Below the pieces are notes generated by a model. That model worked only from the letters and a program-made list of their open reading frames with translations, was not told the origin of the DNA and ran no database searches. From NCBI GenBank assembly GCA_028281635.1, contig JANQJM010000068.1, forward strand, positions 1 to 35,739: a stretch of 35,739 nucleotides of DNA, written 5' to 3'. This document shows positions 1 to 8,240 of this stretch, piece by piece. How positions within the stretch are numbered: the stretch's first letter is position 1; each line of letters starts with the position of its first letter. The position numbers and the translations under genes are program-made. Source of the DNA: Pseudomonadales bacterium (lineage in GTDB: Bacteria > Pseudomonadota > Gammaproteobacteria > Pseudomonadales > Pseudohongiellaceae).

Positions 1-783
1 GCCGCAGAATCCTCTGAAGTTCAGATTTGGTCGGTTCACGTACTGAACAGGGTAACGAAAATCAGAAAAGTTCTTGTCCGCAGCGATTTCGACTGATTCC
101 AAAATTGGCATCAGAGGCTCATCCTGGTACCAAGTCATTTTTTCGCTTGGATTTACCACGTTGTCGCCTGTCAGTGCTGACAATGGAATAAAGATGAAAT
201 TCGCCTCATCCAACTGGGAGGTAAAATCCAGGTAGTCGGCTTTGATGTTATTGAAAACTCCTTCGTCGAAGTCCACCAGATCCATTTTGTTGACAGCAAC
301 GATGATTTGTTTAATACCAAGCAAAGAGGCAATGAATGTATGACGTCTGGTTTGAACTTGCACGCCATGTCGGGCGTCAATCAGAATGATTGCAAGGTCA
401 CAAGTCGATGCACCGGTTGCCATATTGCGGGTGTATTGTTCATGACCCGGCGTGTCAGCAATGATGAATTTGCGTTTGGCAGTGGAGAAATAACGGTAGG
501 CGACATCGATGGTGATACCTTGCTCTCTCTCAGCTTGCAAGCCATCAACCAACAGAGCTAAGTCTATTTTGTCTCCTGTGGTCCCTGACTTGGCACTGTC
601 CGCCTCAATCGCGGCGAGTTGGTCCTCGTAAATCATTTTGGAGTCGTGTAAAAGCCTTCCAATCAACGTGCTCTTGCCATCATCAACGCTGCCGCAGGTG
701 AGCAGTCGCAACAGTTCCTTGCGTTCATGCTGCGCAAGGTAAGCCATGATGTCGGTGCTGATGAGTTCTGATTGGTGAGACAT
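1..783 (-). CDS. cysN: Sulfate adenylyltransferase subunit 1 (GTPase), N-terminal part
   Basis: CysN is the GTPase subunit of ATP sulfurylase; with CysD it makes adenosine 5'-phosphosulfate from ATP and sulfate, the first step of sulfate assimilation. The frame reads 261 codons from an ATG at 783 and runs off the window edge, so only the N-terminal G domain is present. It shows the P-loop GSVDDGKST (residues 31-39), the switch region with [11 protein letters not shown], the G3 motif [12 protein letters not shown] and the G4 motif NKMD, an order typical of EF-Tu-like GTPases. It starts 19 nt after the cysD stop, so the two are cotranscribed. Whether the missing C-terminus carries a fused CysC kinase domain cannot be seen here. 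Confidence 0.96.
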   Translation of the reverse strand, partial: MSHQSELISTDIMAYLAQHERKELLRLLTCGSVDDGKSTLIGRLLHDSKMIYEDQLAAIEADSAKSGTTGDKIDLALLVDGLQAEREQGITIDVAYRYFSTAKRKFIIADTPGHEQYTRNMATGASTCDLAIILIDARHGVQVQTRRHTFIASLLGIKQIIVAVNKMDLVDFDEGVFNNIKADYLDFTSQLDEANFIFIPLSALTGDNVVNPSEKMTWYQDEPLMPILESVEIAADKNFSDFRYPVQYVNRPNLNFRGFCG

Positions 784-802
784 AGCCTGGTATCCGAACT
801 AA

Positions 803-1711
803 CTAAAAGTAGCCTTTACGTTTTTTATCTTCCATGGAGCCGGCCTTATCCGTATCGATGAGTCGCCCCTGCCGTTCAGAGCTGGTGGTAAGCAGCATCT
901 CCTGAATGATTTCTGGAAGCGTGGTAGCGGTTGATTCAACAGCTCCGGTCAGCGGGTAACAACCGAGGGTTCTGAACCTCACGGTTTTAGTTTGAATGAC
1001 GTTTTCATCTTCAATGGGCATGCGGTCATCGTCGACCATGATATCTACACCCTCGTACTCCACTACCGGTCTTGGTTTGGCGAAGTAAAGCGGTACGATG
1101 TCGATGTTGTTTAAATAGATGTACTGCCAGATGTCGAGCTCAGTCCAATTGGAAAGAGGGAAGACACGAATGCTCTCTCCCTTATTCACTTTACCATTAT
1201 AGATGTTCCACAGCTCGGGCCGCTGGTTCTTGGGATCCCAGACGTGGTTTTTGTCCCGGAAAGAAAATACCCGTTCTTTCGCTCTCGATTTTTCCTCATC
1301 CCGGCGTGCACCACCGAATGCTGCATCAAATCGATGTTTATCCAAAGCTTGCTTCAGGGCCTGAGTTTTCATGATGTCCGTATGCTTGTCACTGCCATGA
1401 GTAAAAGGCCCCACACCTTGTTTTACCCCTTCTTCGTTTATATGAACGATCAGATCCAGGCCAAGCTTCTCCATCTGTGCATCACGAAACTGGATCATTT
1501 CTCGGAACTTCCAAGTTGTGTCTACATGAAGTAATGGGAAGGGAAGTTTTCCAGGATAAAAGGCCTTTAGCGCCAGGTGTAACATGACAGCCGAATCTTT
1601 ACCTACGGAGTAGAGCATAACTGGCTTGTCGAATTCTGCAGCAACTTCGCGGATGATATGAATGCTTTCCGCTTCCAGCTGCTTTAGATGGGTGAGGTTG
1701 TACTCGGACAT
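803..1711 (-). CDS. cysD: Sulfate adenylyltransferase subunit 2
   Basis: CysD is the catalytic adenylyltransferase subunit of ATP sulfurylase, a cytoplasmic PP-loop enzyme that works with the CysN GTPase. The 302-residue product has the family's usual length. It carries the PP-loop SVGKDS (residues 35-40), the segment [16 protein letters not shown] and the C-terminal [25 protein letters not shown] ending characteristic of CysD. The ATG at 1711 gives [19 protein letters not shown], a typical CysD start. It is first in the cysDN pair; 66 nt separate it from zapG upstream on the same strand. I could not find a convincing CysB-type site by eye. Confidence 0.97.
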   Translation of the reverse strand: MSEYNLTHLKQLEAESIHIIREVAAEFDKPVMLYSVGKDSAVMLHLALKAFYPGKLPFPLLHVDTTWKFREMIQFRDAQMEKLGLDLIVHINEEGVKQGVGPFTHGSDKHTDIMKTQALKQALDKHRFDAAFGGARRDEEKSRAKERVFSFRDKNHVWDPKNQRPELWNIYNGKVNKGESIRVFPLSNWTELDIWQYIYLNNIDIVPLYFAKPRPVVEYEGVDIMVDDDRMPIEDENVIQTKTVRFRTLGCYPLTGAVESTATTLPEIIQEMLLTTSSERQGRLIDTDKAGSMEDKKRKGYF

Positions 1712-1777
1712 GTTGGTAGTGTGTTTACAGTTTCGGAACCGCTAAATCCAAGATCTGTGCTTTTAGAGGTTGGGTGC

Positions 1778-2245
1778 TTACTTGCTCTGCTGAATGGGAA
1801 TTTCTTCGTCATTCACTGGTTTGGTCTTCTCAATGCCGAAGTCTTCGGCTAATGCACCTTTTTGATCTGGGCTTTGCTTTGCCGCATAGTCTCGTGGTGG
1901 GATCAGAGGACTTGCTTCTTCCGGAGCGCTCGTTGATTCGAACACAGCATCAGACTCGGTGGGCAATAGTTTACTCGCTACTTCGTTTGAGCATAGATCT
2001 TGCGCGCCACTGGCTAGATGCTGATAGACGTCGCGATAACTTTCAGTCATATGCTGAACCAGTTCGGCCGTCATACTGAAATGATCGCTCACGCTGTCTT
2101 TGTATTCGGCATGGGTGTCGGTGAGCTGTCGAATCTGGGTTTCCAACTCACGGATTCGTGACGGGCTGGCGTTGAGCCTGCTAGCGACGAGCACGCCGAT
2201 AATCAAGCCTAGCGCTAGTCCTCCGATTCCAATCAACCAAGTCAA
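1778..2245 (-). CDS. zapG: YhcB/ZapG family (DUF1043) inner-membrane protein
   Basis: This 155-residue protein has an N-terminal membrane helix (about residues 3-21, rich in Gly, Leu and Ile), then a predicted coiled coil (about 28-75: SRIRELETQIRQLTDTHAEY) and a low-complexity acidic tail. That is the build of YhcB (DUF1043), known in E. coli as ZapG, a membrane protein implicated in coordinating division and envelope synthesis. The conserved block YKDSVSDHFSMTAELVQHM followed by YRDVYQHLASGA is the family signature. It lies divergent to zapE, the same neighbourhood seen in enterics and pseudomonads. The precise molecular role is not established by the sequence. Confidence 0.9.
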   Translation of the reverse strand: MTWLIGIGGLALGLIIGVLVASRLNASPSRIRELETQIRQLTDTHAEYKDSVSDHFSMTAELVQHMTESYRDVYQHLASGAQDLCSNEVASKLLPTESDAVFESTSAPEEASPLIPPRDYAAKQSPDQKGALAEDFGIEKTKPVNDEEIPIQQSK

Positions 2246-2315
2246 GTGACTCTAGCTCCCGAGATCTCTTAAGAAAACCCTCCGGCTGATAGCAGCAACC
2301 GGCGGGACAGCCGAG

Positions 2316-2348
2316 AGTATACCTCAATTACGGAGCTTGGCTGTAATT
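2316..2348 (-). promoter_or_regulatory. Possible zapG promoter -10 with an overlapping inverted repeat
   Basis: On the minus strand a TATACT hexamer (2321-2316) lies 71 nt upstream of the zapG start and could serve as a -10 element; I see no good -35 at the expected distance. Directly upstream, AATTAC (2326-2331) and GTAATT (2343-2348) form an inverted repeat with an 11-nt centre, where the -35 would fall. An operator is possible but nothing identifies a regulator. Confidence 0.25.
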
Positions 2349-2427
2349 CACTGTTACCGCTGGCTGCTAGTCTAGCCCGTAAATCCAGCCTAGAATGCCG
2401 CTGGCACTCGCGCAGGCAAATACATTT

Positions 2428-3543
2428 ATGCAACCCATTGAACGATACCAGGCAGATCTGGCTGCCAAACTCATTGAACCTGACACTGAACAGGCGCGAG
2501 TGGTTGGCTCTCTCAATGATCTGTTTTTGCAACTTCAGGCGAGGTCTCAACAGAAGCAGTCGCGGTTAGCCGGCGTCTGGCAAAGGCTGACTGGCGGATC
2601 GATTGCAGAGAACGGAACGGTGAAGGGGCTCTACATTTGGGGCGGAGTGGGTCGAGGTAAAACTTATCTGATGGATATGTTCTACGATTGTTTGCCCGTG
2701 GAGGGGAAACAGCGAACTCATTTCTATCGCTTCATGCAAAATGTTCACAAGTCGCTGGCAGAGTTGCAGGGAGAAACCGACCCCTTGCGATTAGTTGCGA
2801 GGCAGATTGCGAATGAGACAGAAGTACTGTGTTTTGACGAGTTTTTTGTCTCAGACATTGGCGATGCAATGATCCTCGGTGGATTGCTGGAGGCCTTGTT
2901 TAACGAGGATGTAGTGCTGGTAGCGACTTCAAACGTCAAACCAGACCTGCTCTATGAAAATGGGCTGCAGCGCGAGCGTTTTCTACCGGCAATTGCGCTT
3001 CTGAATAATCACACAACGGTGATCGAAGTGGCCGCTGGTACGGACTATCGCTTAGAACGCTTAAGTAACTCGGAGCTTTATCTGTTTCCCTCGGACGACA
3101 GCGCGGAGGCAAAACTTTGTGGCAGCTTCAAGGATCTGGCACCGGATCATATGAACATCGAAGAAAATGCAGAGATTTCTATCTTGGACCGAACTATTCT
3201 CTCCAGATTCTGTGCTGAGGATGTGGTGTGGTTTGAATTTGCTGAGCTGTGCGAAGGTCCCCGCAGTGCCTTCGACTATGTTGAGATCGCGAAACTGTTT
3301 CACGCCTTGATACTCAGTGGAGTGCCCCAGCTCCATGATACACAGATCGATGCTGCCCGCCGCTTCGTTAGTCTGATCGATGAACTCTACGATAGGAGAG
3401 TTAAGCTCATCATCGCTGCCGAGGTTGCATTGGCTGAGCTCTATGTTGGATCTCAGTTGGAATTTGAGTTTGAACGCACCAGCTCGCGCCTGGCGGAAAT
3501 GCAATCCCATGACTATCTCTGCAGCGGGCATCGAATACTATGA
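2428..3543 (+). CDS. zapE: Cell division protein ZapE (AFG1-like ATPase)
   Basis: ZapE is an AFG1/LACE1-like P-loop ATPase that associates with the Z ring in E. coli. From the ATG at 2428 the product has 371 residues, close to the E. coli length of about 375. It shows Walker A GGVGRGKT (residues 72-79), a Walker B ending in FDEF (136-139), and the family segment VLVATSNVKPDLLYENGLQ with a TSN sensor at 167-169, followed by RERFLP. An in-frame ATG at 2395 would add 11 residues (MPLALAQANTF). I prefer 2428 because MQPIERYQADL resembles family N-termini, but neither start has a strong ribosome site. It is followed by rplM, a common neighbour. Confidence 0.95.
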   Translation: MQPIERYQADLAAKLIEPDTEQARVVGSLNDLFLQLQARSQQKQSRLAGVWQRLTGGSIAENGTVKGLYIWGGVGRGKTYLMDMFYDCLPVEGKQRTHFYRFMQNVHKSLAELQGETDPLRLVARQIANETEVLCFDEFFVSDIGDAMILGGLLEALFNEDVVLVATSNVKPDLLYENGLQRERFLPAIALLNNHTTVIEVAAGTDYRLERLSNSELYLFPSDDSAEAKLCGSFKDLAPDHMNIEENAEISILDRTILSRFCAEDVVWFEFAELCEGPRSAFDYVEIAKLFHALILSGVPQLHDTQIDAARRFVSLIDELYDRRVKLIIAAEVALAELYVGSQLEFEFERTSSRLAEMQSHDYLCSGHRIL

Positions 3544-3612
3544 ATATTGTGGGAATTCACTGCCAGCGCAAAACTCTCGTCGCTTCCCTGCAGGTGCCTA
3601 AAATGCTGTATC

Positions 3613-3642
3613 TTGGGGCTAAAATGCCTTGAATCTTATAGT
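3613..3642 (+). promoter_or_regulatory. Candidate promoter for rplM-rpsI
   Basis: TTGGGG (3613-3618) and TATAGT (3637-3642) are 18 nt apart and 50 nt upstream of the rplM ATG. The -10 is good and the -35 weak. The 148-nt zapE-rplM gap holds no other gene. In E. coli the rplM leader mediates feedback by L13, but I cannot identify the matching structure here. Confidence 0.4.
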
Positions 3643-3691
3643 GTGCTCCTGTAGTATTCGCGCTCCTTTAAGTGAAGCCCCGAATTCTGCG

Positions 3692-4120
3692 ATGAAAACC
3701 TATAGTGCCAAACCCAATGAAGTCACCAAAAACTGGCTTCTAATCGATGCCGAAGGACAAACGCTAGGCCGCATGGCTACAGCGATTGCGACTCGTCTGC
3801 GAGGCAAGCACAAGGCAGAATATACACCGCATGTTGATACGGGTGATTACGTGGTTGTGATCAACGCGGACAAGGTTCAGGTGACTGGCAATAAAGCGAC
3901 CGACAAGATGTATCACTCTCACTCAGGTTTCCCGGGTGGTTTGAAGTCTATCTCGTTTGAGAAATTGCAGGAGAAAGCTCCAGAAAAAGCTATCAAACTG
4001 GCGGTGAAAGGCATGCTTCCCCGCACTCCACTTGGCCGTGCCATGTTCAAGAAGCTGAAGGTTTATGCCGGCACAGAACATCCACATACTGCACAACAAC
4101 CACAAGCGTTGCAGCTTTAG
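3692..4120 (+). CDS. rplM: 50S ribosomal protein L13
   Basis: L13 is an early-assembling 23S rRNA-binding protein of the large subunit. From the ATG at 3692 the product has 142 residues, the same as E. coli L13, and begins [20 protein letters not shown]. Recognisable blocks are [27 protein letters not shown], and the C-terminal [19 protein letters not shown] with [12 protein letters not shown]. The frame is open for 21 further codons upstream, but those residues are not part of the family and the start at 3692 is standard. rpsI follows after 30 nt, as in nearly all bacteria, so both are made from one transcript. Confidence 0.98.
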   Translation: MKTYSAKPNEVTKNWLLIDAEGQTLGRMATAIATRLRGKHKAEYTPHVDTGDYVVVINADKVQVTGNKATDKMYHSHSGFPGGLKSISFEKLQEKAPEKAIKLAVKGMLPRTPLGRAMFKKLKVYAGTEHPHTAQQPQALQL

Positions 4121-4150
4121 TAAAGTATTCTTTAAGAGGCCTCCCAGCCA

Positions 4151-4543
4151 ATGGCAAGCACCCAGTATTACGGAACCGGACGTCGCAAAACTTCAACTGC
4201 TCGTGTCTTTCTGAGCAGCGGCTCTGGCAATATCACCGTGAATCGTCGCCCACTGGACGGCTATTTCGGAAGAGAAGTAGCCCGCATGATCGTGATGCAG
4301 CCCCTCGAGCTTATCGAGATGACTGACAAGTTCGACATCAATGTAACAGTGCGAGGCGGCGGTAGTTTCGGGCAGGCGGGTGCGATTCGTCATGGTATCA
4401 CCCGGGCGCTGATGGAATACGATAACGAGTTGCGGCCCACTCTGCGCAAGGCAGGATTTGTTACCCGTGATGCGCGTGAGGTCGAGCGTAAGAAAGTGGG
4501 ACTGAGAAAGTCTCGTAAGAAGCCGCAATTTTCCAAGCGCTAA
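4151..4543 (+). CDS. rpsI: 30S ribosomal protein S9
   Basis: S9 is a small-subunit protein whose C-terminal tail reaches toward the P-site tRNA. The product has 130 residues, as in E. coli. Visible signatures are [15 protein letters not shown] at the N-terminus, [17 protein letters not shown] in the centre, and the basic tail [11 protein letters not shown] ending in the conserved Lys-Arg. It is the second gene of the rplM-rpsI operon and is followed at once by an intrinsic terminator, which separates it from the bc1 genes. Confidence 0.98.
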   Translation: MASTQYYGTGRRKTSTARVFLSSGSGNITVNRRPLDGYFGREVARMIVMQPLELIEMTDKFDINVTVRGGGSFGQAGAIRHGITRALMEYDNELRPTLRKAGFVTRDAREVERKKVGLRKSRKKPQFSKR

Positions 4544-4564
4544 GCTTCTAGCAAAGCGCAAAAA

Positions 4565-4600
4565 AACGTCGAAATCGATTGTCGATTCGGCGTTTTTTTT
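4565..4600 (+). terminator. Intrinsic terminator of the rplM-rpsI operon
   Basis: A 13-bp stem with one bulged A pairs 4565-4578 with 4582-4594 around a TTG loop, and the transcript then runs through eight T residues (4593-4600). It starts 22 nt after the rpsI stop. Stem and U-tract together make this the clearest rho-independent terminator in the window. Confidence 0.88.
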
Positions 4601-4668
4601 GGTCTCCGAAAACACAGTTATTTCTAATAAAAACAATCAGTTAATTAGGCCCTAAGCGGGCCGACAGC

Positions 4669-4697
4669 TTGAAAAAAAACGCAAAATTGAATACACT
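4669..4697 (+). promoter_or_regulatory. Candidate sigma-70 promoter for the bc1 operon
   Basis: TTGAAA (4669-4674) and TACACT (4692-4697) are separated by 17 nt and lie downstream of the rpsI terminator, in the 298-nt gap before petA. This leaves a leader of about 140 nt. A hairpin GGCCC/GGGCC (4648-4652 with 4658-4662) sits just upstream; it lacks a U-tract. Confidence 0.5.
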
Positions 4698-4841
4698 TCA
4701 CGCGATTTGCAGACCTGACCAGGCGAACCAGCTCACCGCTCCGCAGAAGCGCGGAACGTTCCCTGTAAACGCCGCAATATCGTTCACAGATTCGACCCAG
4801 TTTTCATTAGTAACAAGCGTGCTCTCAAGGAGAAATTTACG

Positions 4842-5444
4842 GTGACTGACGACAGTAATAATGCTGGCCGCAGACGTTTCCTGGTGGGCTCCACTTCTGT
4901 TGTTGGAGCAGCAGGGGTAGTTGGAGCTGCCGTCCCTTTTGTCGGTTCTTGGAACCCCAGTGCTAAAGCTCGTGCCGCGGGCGCTCCAGTTCGCATCGAT
5001 ATTAGTCGATTGCAACCTGGTGAGATGTTAGGACCTATTCCGGCCTGGCGAGGTCGACCCATTTTCGTGATACGCCGCAGTGAAGAAGCACTGGCGGCTT
5101 TGAATGAAGACCCCGGTCGCCTGATGGATCCAGAATCAGTACAACCAGAGCAACCGGGATACGCTCAAAATGAGACGCGATCAAGAAATCCAGAGGTACT
5201 AGTTCTGGTAGGCCTCTGCCCACACTTGTTCTGTTCACCGACTCCCCATATTCAATTACGCCCCGAGCCCTTCGATGATGAATGGCGTGGTGGTTTTTTC
5301 TGTCCCTGTCATGGCTCACGTTTCGATCTGGCAGGGCGGGTCTATAGCGGTTCGCCAGCATCGCGCAATATGCAGGTTCCTCCTCACTCCTACGAGGGTG
5401 ACAACATCCTGGTGATAGGCATCGATGAGGAGAATGTGGCATGA
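4842..5444 (+). CDS. petA: Ubiquinol-cytochrome c reductase, Rieske iron-sulfur subunit
   Basis: This is the Rieske subunit of the bc1 complex. It takes one electron from ubiquinol at the Qo site and passes it to cytochrome c1 on the periplasmic side. The 200-residue product starts at GTG 4842, nine nt after an AAGGAG. The N-terminus has a Tat-type motif RRRFL (residues 10-14) and a hydrophobic Gly/Ala/Val membrane anchor (about 14-36). The 2Fe-2S ligands are in C126-P-H128-L-F-C131 and C154-P-C156-H157; all four ligands and the disulfide cysteines are present. The first box departs from the usual CTHLGC (Thr to Pro, Gly to Phe). The stop overlaps the next start (ATGA). Confidence 0.96.
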   Translation: MTDDSNNAGRRRFLVGSTSVVGAAGVVGAAVPFVGSWNPSAKARAAGAPVRIDISRLQPGEMLGPIPAWRGRPIFVIRRSEEALAALNEDPGRLMDPESVQPEQPGYAQNETRSRNPEVLVLVGLCPHLFCSPTPHIQLRPEPFDDEWRGGFFCPCHGSRFDLAGRVYSGSPASRNMQVPPHSYEGDNILVIGIDEENVA

Positions 5445-7504
5445 GCGATATCAGCAGTTCAGACAATGTTAGCAATGGAAAGCCGGGTCGCTTCATATCC
5501 GGTTTGATTGGTTTTCGCGACTGGGTGGATGCTCGCCTTCCAATTATAGAAGCGTGGAAAAAACACCTGAGTGAGTACTACGCACCGAAGAATTTTAATT
5601 TTTGGTATTTCTTTGGTGTGCTCTCCATGGTGGTGTTGGTTATCCAACTGCTTACGGGCATTTGGTTAACCATGAACTACACACCCAGTGCGGAAGCGGC
5701 ATTCGCTTCCGTTGAATACATCATGCGAGACGTCGACTACGGCTGGATGTTGCGTTACTTGCACTCCACAGGCGCTTCTGCATTTTTCTTTGTGGTTTAT
5801 ATCCACATGTTTAGAGGGCTGATGTACGGCTCCTACAAAAAACCCCGAGAACTGCTCTGGGTGCTGGGTATGTGTATCTACCTGGTGCTGATGGCTGAAG
5901 GTTTTATGGGTTATATCCTGCCATGGGGCCAGTTGTCCTACTGGGGTGCAAACGTAATTGTGTCCCTATTTGGATCGATTCCAGTAATCGGTGATGACCT
6001 GCTGGTTTGGATTCGCGGCGATTACTTGATTTCAGGAGCGACCCTAAATCGCTTCTTCGCCTTACACGTGGTGGCCTTGCCTATCGTTTTGATTGCGCTC
6101 GTGGTACTGCACATCCTTGCGCTGCATGAAGTGGGATCAAACAATCCCGACGGTATTGAGATCAAGCAGAACAAAGGGCCTGATGGCATTCCAGTCGATG
6201 GTGTTCCATTCCATCCTTACTACACCATTTATCACGACCTGCCAGGTGTCATTTTATTCCTGGCTGTGTTCTGTGCGATTGTGTTCTTCGCTCCTGAGAT
6301 GGGCGGTTACTTCCTGGAAGTACCGAACTTCCAGGAGGCTAACTCACTCAAGACGCCTGAGCATGTGCCACCAGTCTGGTATTACACACCGTTCTATTCC
6401 ATGCTGCGGGCCGCCTCTATTCCACTGTTTGGAATAGATGGTAATTTCTGGGGCATGCTGGTGATGTTCGGTGCCATTGCCATTTTGTTTGTCATGCCGT
6501 GGCTCGATAAGAGTCCGGTGAAGTCGATGCGTTATAAAGGCTGGTACAGCCGTATCGCCTTGTTGGCATTCGTGGTGAGTTTCATCATTCTGGGAATACT
6601 GGGTACGCAAGCTGTCACACCTGCCAAGCAATTCCTCGCGCAGATTATGACCATTGTGTATTTCGCTTACTTTTTTGCCATGCCTTGGTATACCCGCGCA
6701 GAAAAGACTACGACTCCACCCGAGCGTGTCACCGGACGTTGGATCAGCATTCCGCAATTGATCGGCAGCCTGGTCTTGTTGTTCTTGCTGGTGTTTATCC
6801 CAATGATGCTGGTGTCCAGCAGTGCAGAAGCTGCCTCAGCAGGTAATCTCGATTTAGAGCATGTTGAAACTGATTTTGATGATAAGGCGTCTTTACAGCG
6901 TGGATTCCGTACCTATATGAACTACTGCGTGAGCTGTCACGAGTTAGGTTACGCCCGCTATGAGCGTACAGCTGATGATTTGGAAATTGACCATGAGCTG
7001 GTGTTGGCAAATTTAGTTTTTGACGATGCATTGATCGGAGATCTCATCGAGAACAATATGTCTGAAGAAAATGCGGAAAGCTGGTTTGCAGCGGTTCCGC
7101 CGGACCTTACCCTTGCGGGTCGCGTTCATAGTGCAGATTGGCTCTATACCTATCTCAAGTCTTTCTACAATGATGATAGTCGCATGTTTGGTGCAAACAA
7201 CAAACTGTTCGCAAATGTGGCCATGCCTAATGTATTGCATTCACTACAGGGCGATGTGATTTGTGATGATCACGGAACAGACGATCCAACTCAATGTGAC
7301 TTGCATCATGTTGAAGGCTCGGGCTCATTGAGTCCTGAAGAGTTTGATAATGTGATAGCGGACCTGGTGAACTTCATGTATTACATTGGAGAACCAGTGC
7401 GTGCGCGCAGACAAGAAATTGGAATTTGGGTGCTGGCGTTTCTAGCCGTGTTGTACATCCTCGCTGCGTTAATGGGTAGAGAGTTCTCCAAGGATTACCA
7501 TTAG
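5441..7504 (+). CDS. Cytochrome b / cytochrome c1 fusion of the bc1 complex (FbcH-like)
   Basis: One uninterrupted 687-residue frame carries both cytochrome subunits of the bc1 complex. Residues 1 to about 430 are cytochrome b: haem ligand pairs H108/H122 (13 residues between) and H209/H224 (14 between), a Qo-site PVWY at 311-314 in place of PEWY, and many membrane helices. Residues about 437-458 form a helix followed by AEA and ASA sites (462-467), which looks like the c1 signal peptide retained as a linker. Residues about 468-687 are cytochrome c1: haem motif CVSCH (496-500), axial Met in AMPNV (M595), an extra cysteine pair (C608, C619) and a C-terminal anchor (about 661-678). Bradyrhizobium FbcH is a known precedent and is cleaved after synthesis. 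In Pseudomonas the two genes are separate. The frame starts inside the petA stop. Confidence 0.95.
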   Translation: MSDISSSDNVSNGKPGRFISGLIGFRDWVDARLPIIEAWKKHLSEYYAPKNFNFWYFFGVLSMVVLVIQLLTGIWLTMNYTPSAEAAFASVEYIMRDVDYGWMLRYLHSTGASAFFFVVYIHMFRGLMYGSYKKPRELLWVLGMCIYLVLMAEGFMGYILPWGQLSYWGANVIVSLFGSIPVIGDDLLVWIRGDYLISGATLNRFFALHVVALPIVLIALVVLHILALHEVGSNNPDGIEIKQNKGPDGIPVDGVPFHPYYTIYHDLPGVILFLAVFCAIVFFAPEMGGYFLEVPNFQEANSLKTPEHVPPVWYYTPFYSMLRAASIPLFGIDGNFWGMLVMFGAIAILFVMPWLDKSPVKSMRYKGWYSRIALLAFVVSFIILGILGTQAVTPAKQFLAQIMTIVYFAYFFAMPWYTRAEKTTTPPERVTGRWISIPQLIGSLVLLFLLVFIPMMLVSSSAEAASAGNLDLEHVETDFDDKASLQRGFRTYMNYCVSCHELGYARYERTADDLEIDHELVLANLVFDDALIGDLIENNMSEENAESWFAAVPPDLTLAGRVHSADWLYTYLKSFYNDDSRMFGANNKLFANVAMPNVLHSLQGDVICDDHGTDDPTQCDLHHVEGSGSLSPEEFDNVIADLVNFMYYIGEPVRARRQEIGIWVLAFLAVLYILAALMGREFSKDYH

Positions 7505-7565
7505 TTCTTGGAGTAATTTCGCAAAACTGCAACAGACTAATAATTAGAGAGACAGAGGAAACAAT

Positions 7566-8198
7566 ATGGGTGTGGTCGCCAAAAGATCTTCGATGACGTT
7601 TTATTCGGACGGAACCAGTCACTACAGTCATCGAGTACGCATCGTCCTGGCGGAAAAGGGCGTGACAGTGGAGACCATCGATGTAGATCCGGACAACAAA
7701 CCGGAAGATCTGGCATCGCTAAATCCCTACAACACACTTCCTACGCTGGTGGATCGCGATCTCGTGCTCTATGAAGCGGATATCATGATGGAATACCTGG
7801 ATGAGAGATTCCCTCATCCTCCTTTGTTCCCAGTTTATCCCGTTGCTCGTGCGCAGAGCCGATTGTGGATTTATCGAATCAAGAAAGACTGGTGCACGCT
7901 GGTAGACACAATCATGGCCGGAGATGGCACACCTTCTCAGTTGGAGAAGATGCGCAAAGAGCTGCGAGAGAGCTTAATCTCCATCGCACCTATTTTTGCG
8001 GAGAAGCCATTCTTTATGAGCGACGAGTTTACTATTGTCGATTGCTGTGTGGCACCCATCCTGTGGCGCCTGCCTGCAATGAAGATCGATCTGGGTAAGG
8101 GCAAAACAGTTAAACCACTCGTCGAATATCGTGATCGTCTGTTCGCCAGAGATTCTGTGATGGCGAGTTTCTCGGAACAAGAAAAAGAAATGGTATAA
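7566..8198 (+). CDS. sspA: Stringent starvation protein A (RNA polymerase-associated)
   Basis: SspA is a glutathione-S-transferase-fold protein that binds RNA polymerase and alters transcription in stationary phase and acid stress; it lacks GST activity in E. coli. The 210-residue product aligns closely in memory with E. coli SspA (212 aa): MTFYSDGTSHYSHRVRIVLAEKGV, NPYNTLPTLVDRDL, and the highly conserved MEYLDERFPHPP with the PHP surface-pocket residues, then FPVYPVARAQSR. A GAGGAAAC ribosome site precedes the ATG. It lies 61 nt after the cytochrome gene and is paired with sspB, the usual arrangement after the bc1 genes in Pseudomonas-like genomes. Confidence 0.97.
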   Translation: MGVVAKRSSMTFYSDGTSHYSHRVRIVLAEKGVTVETIDVDPDNKPEDLASLNPYNTLPTLVDRDLVLYEADIMMEYLDERFPHPPLFPVYPVARAQSRLWIYRIKKDWCTLVDTIMAGDGTPSQLEKMRKELRESLISIAPIFAEKPFFMSDEFTIVDCCVAPILWRLPAMKIDLGKGKTVKPLVEYRDRLFARDSVMASFSEQEKEMV

Positions 8199-8211
8199 CG
8201 CTAGCGTTATA
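8194..8211. repeat. Perfect 18-bp palindrome over the sspA stop codon
   Basis: TATAACGCTAGCGTTATA is identical to its own reverse complement and spans the last codon and stop of sspA. It lies 30 nt before the sspB start. With no spacer it is more like a protein-binding palindrome than an RNA hairpin; there is no U-tract. Function unknown. Confidence 0.6.
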
Positions 8212-8240
8212 TTCAAGCTCCCGCTGTCGGTGTAATCATC

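Noticed and set aside
3061..3531. A 156-codon minus-strand frame inside zapE
   Set aside because: Antisense to conserved ZapE sequence, no recognisable motif and no ribosome site.
4648..4662. GGCCC-TAAGC-GGGCC hairpin before the bc1 promoter as a second terminator
   Set aside because: Only 5 bp and followed by GACAGCTTG; the real terminator is at 4565-4600.
5939..6400. PVWY at the Qo site and 14-residue spacing of the second haem pair as novel features
   Set aside because: Both variants are, to my knowledge, usual in beta- and gammaproteobacterial cytochrome b; recorded in the gene entry only.
6803..6808. Tandem ATG codons as a separate start for cytochrome c1
   Set aside because: They fall after the hydrophobic helix, so a product starting there would lack an export signal; no ribosome site precedes them.
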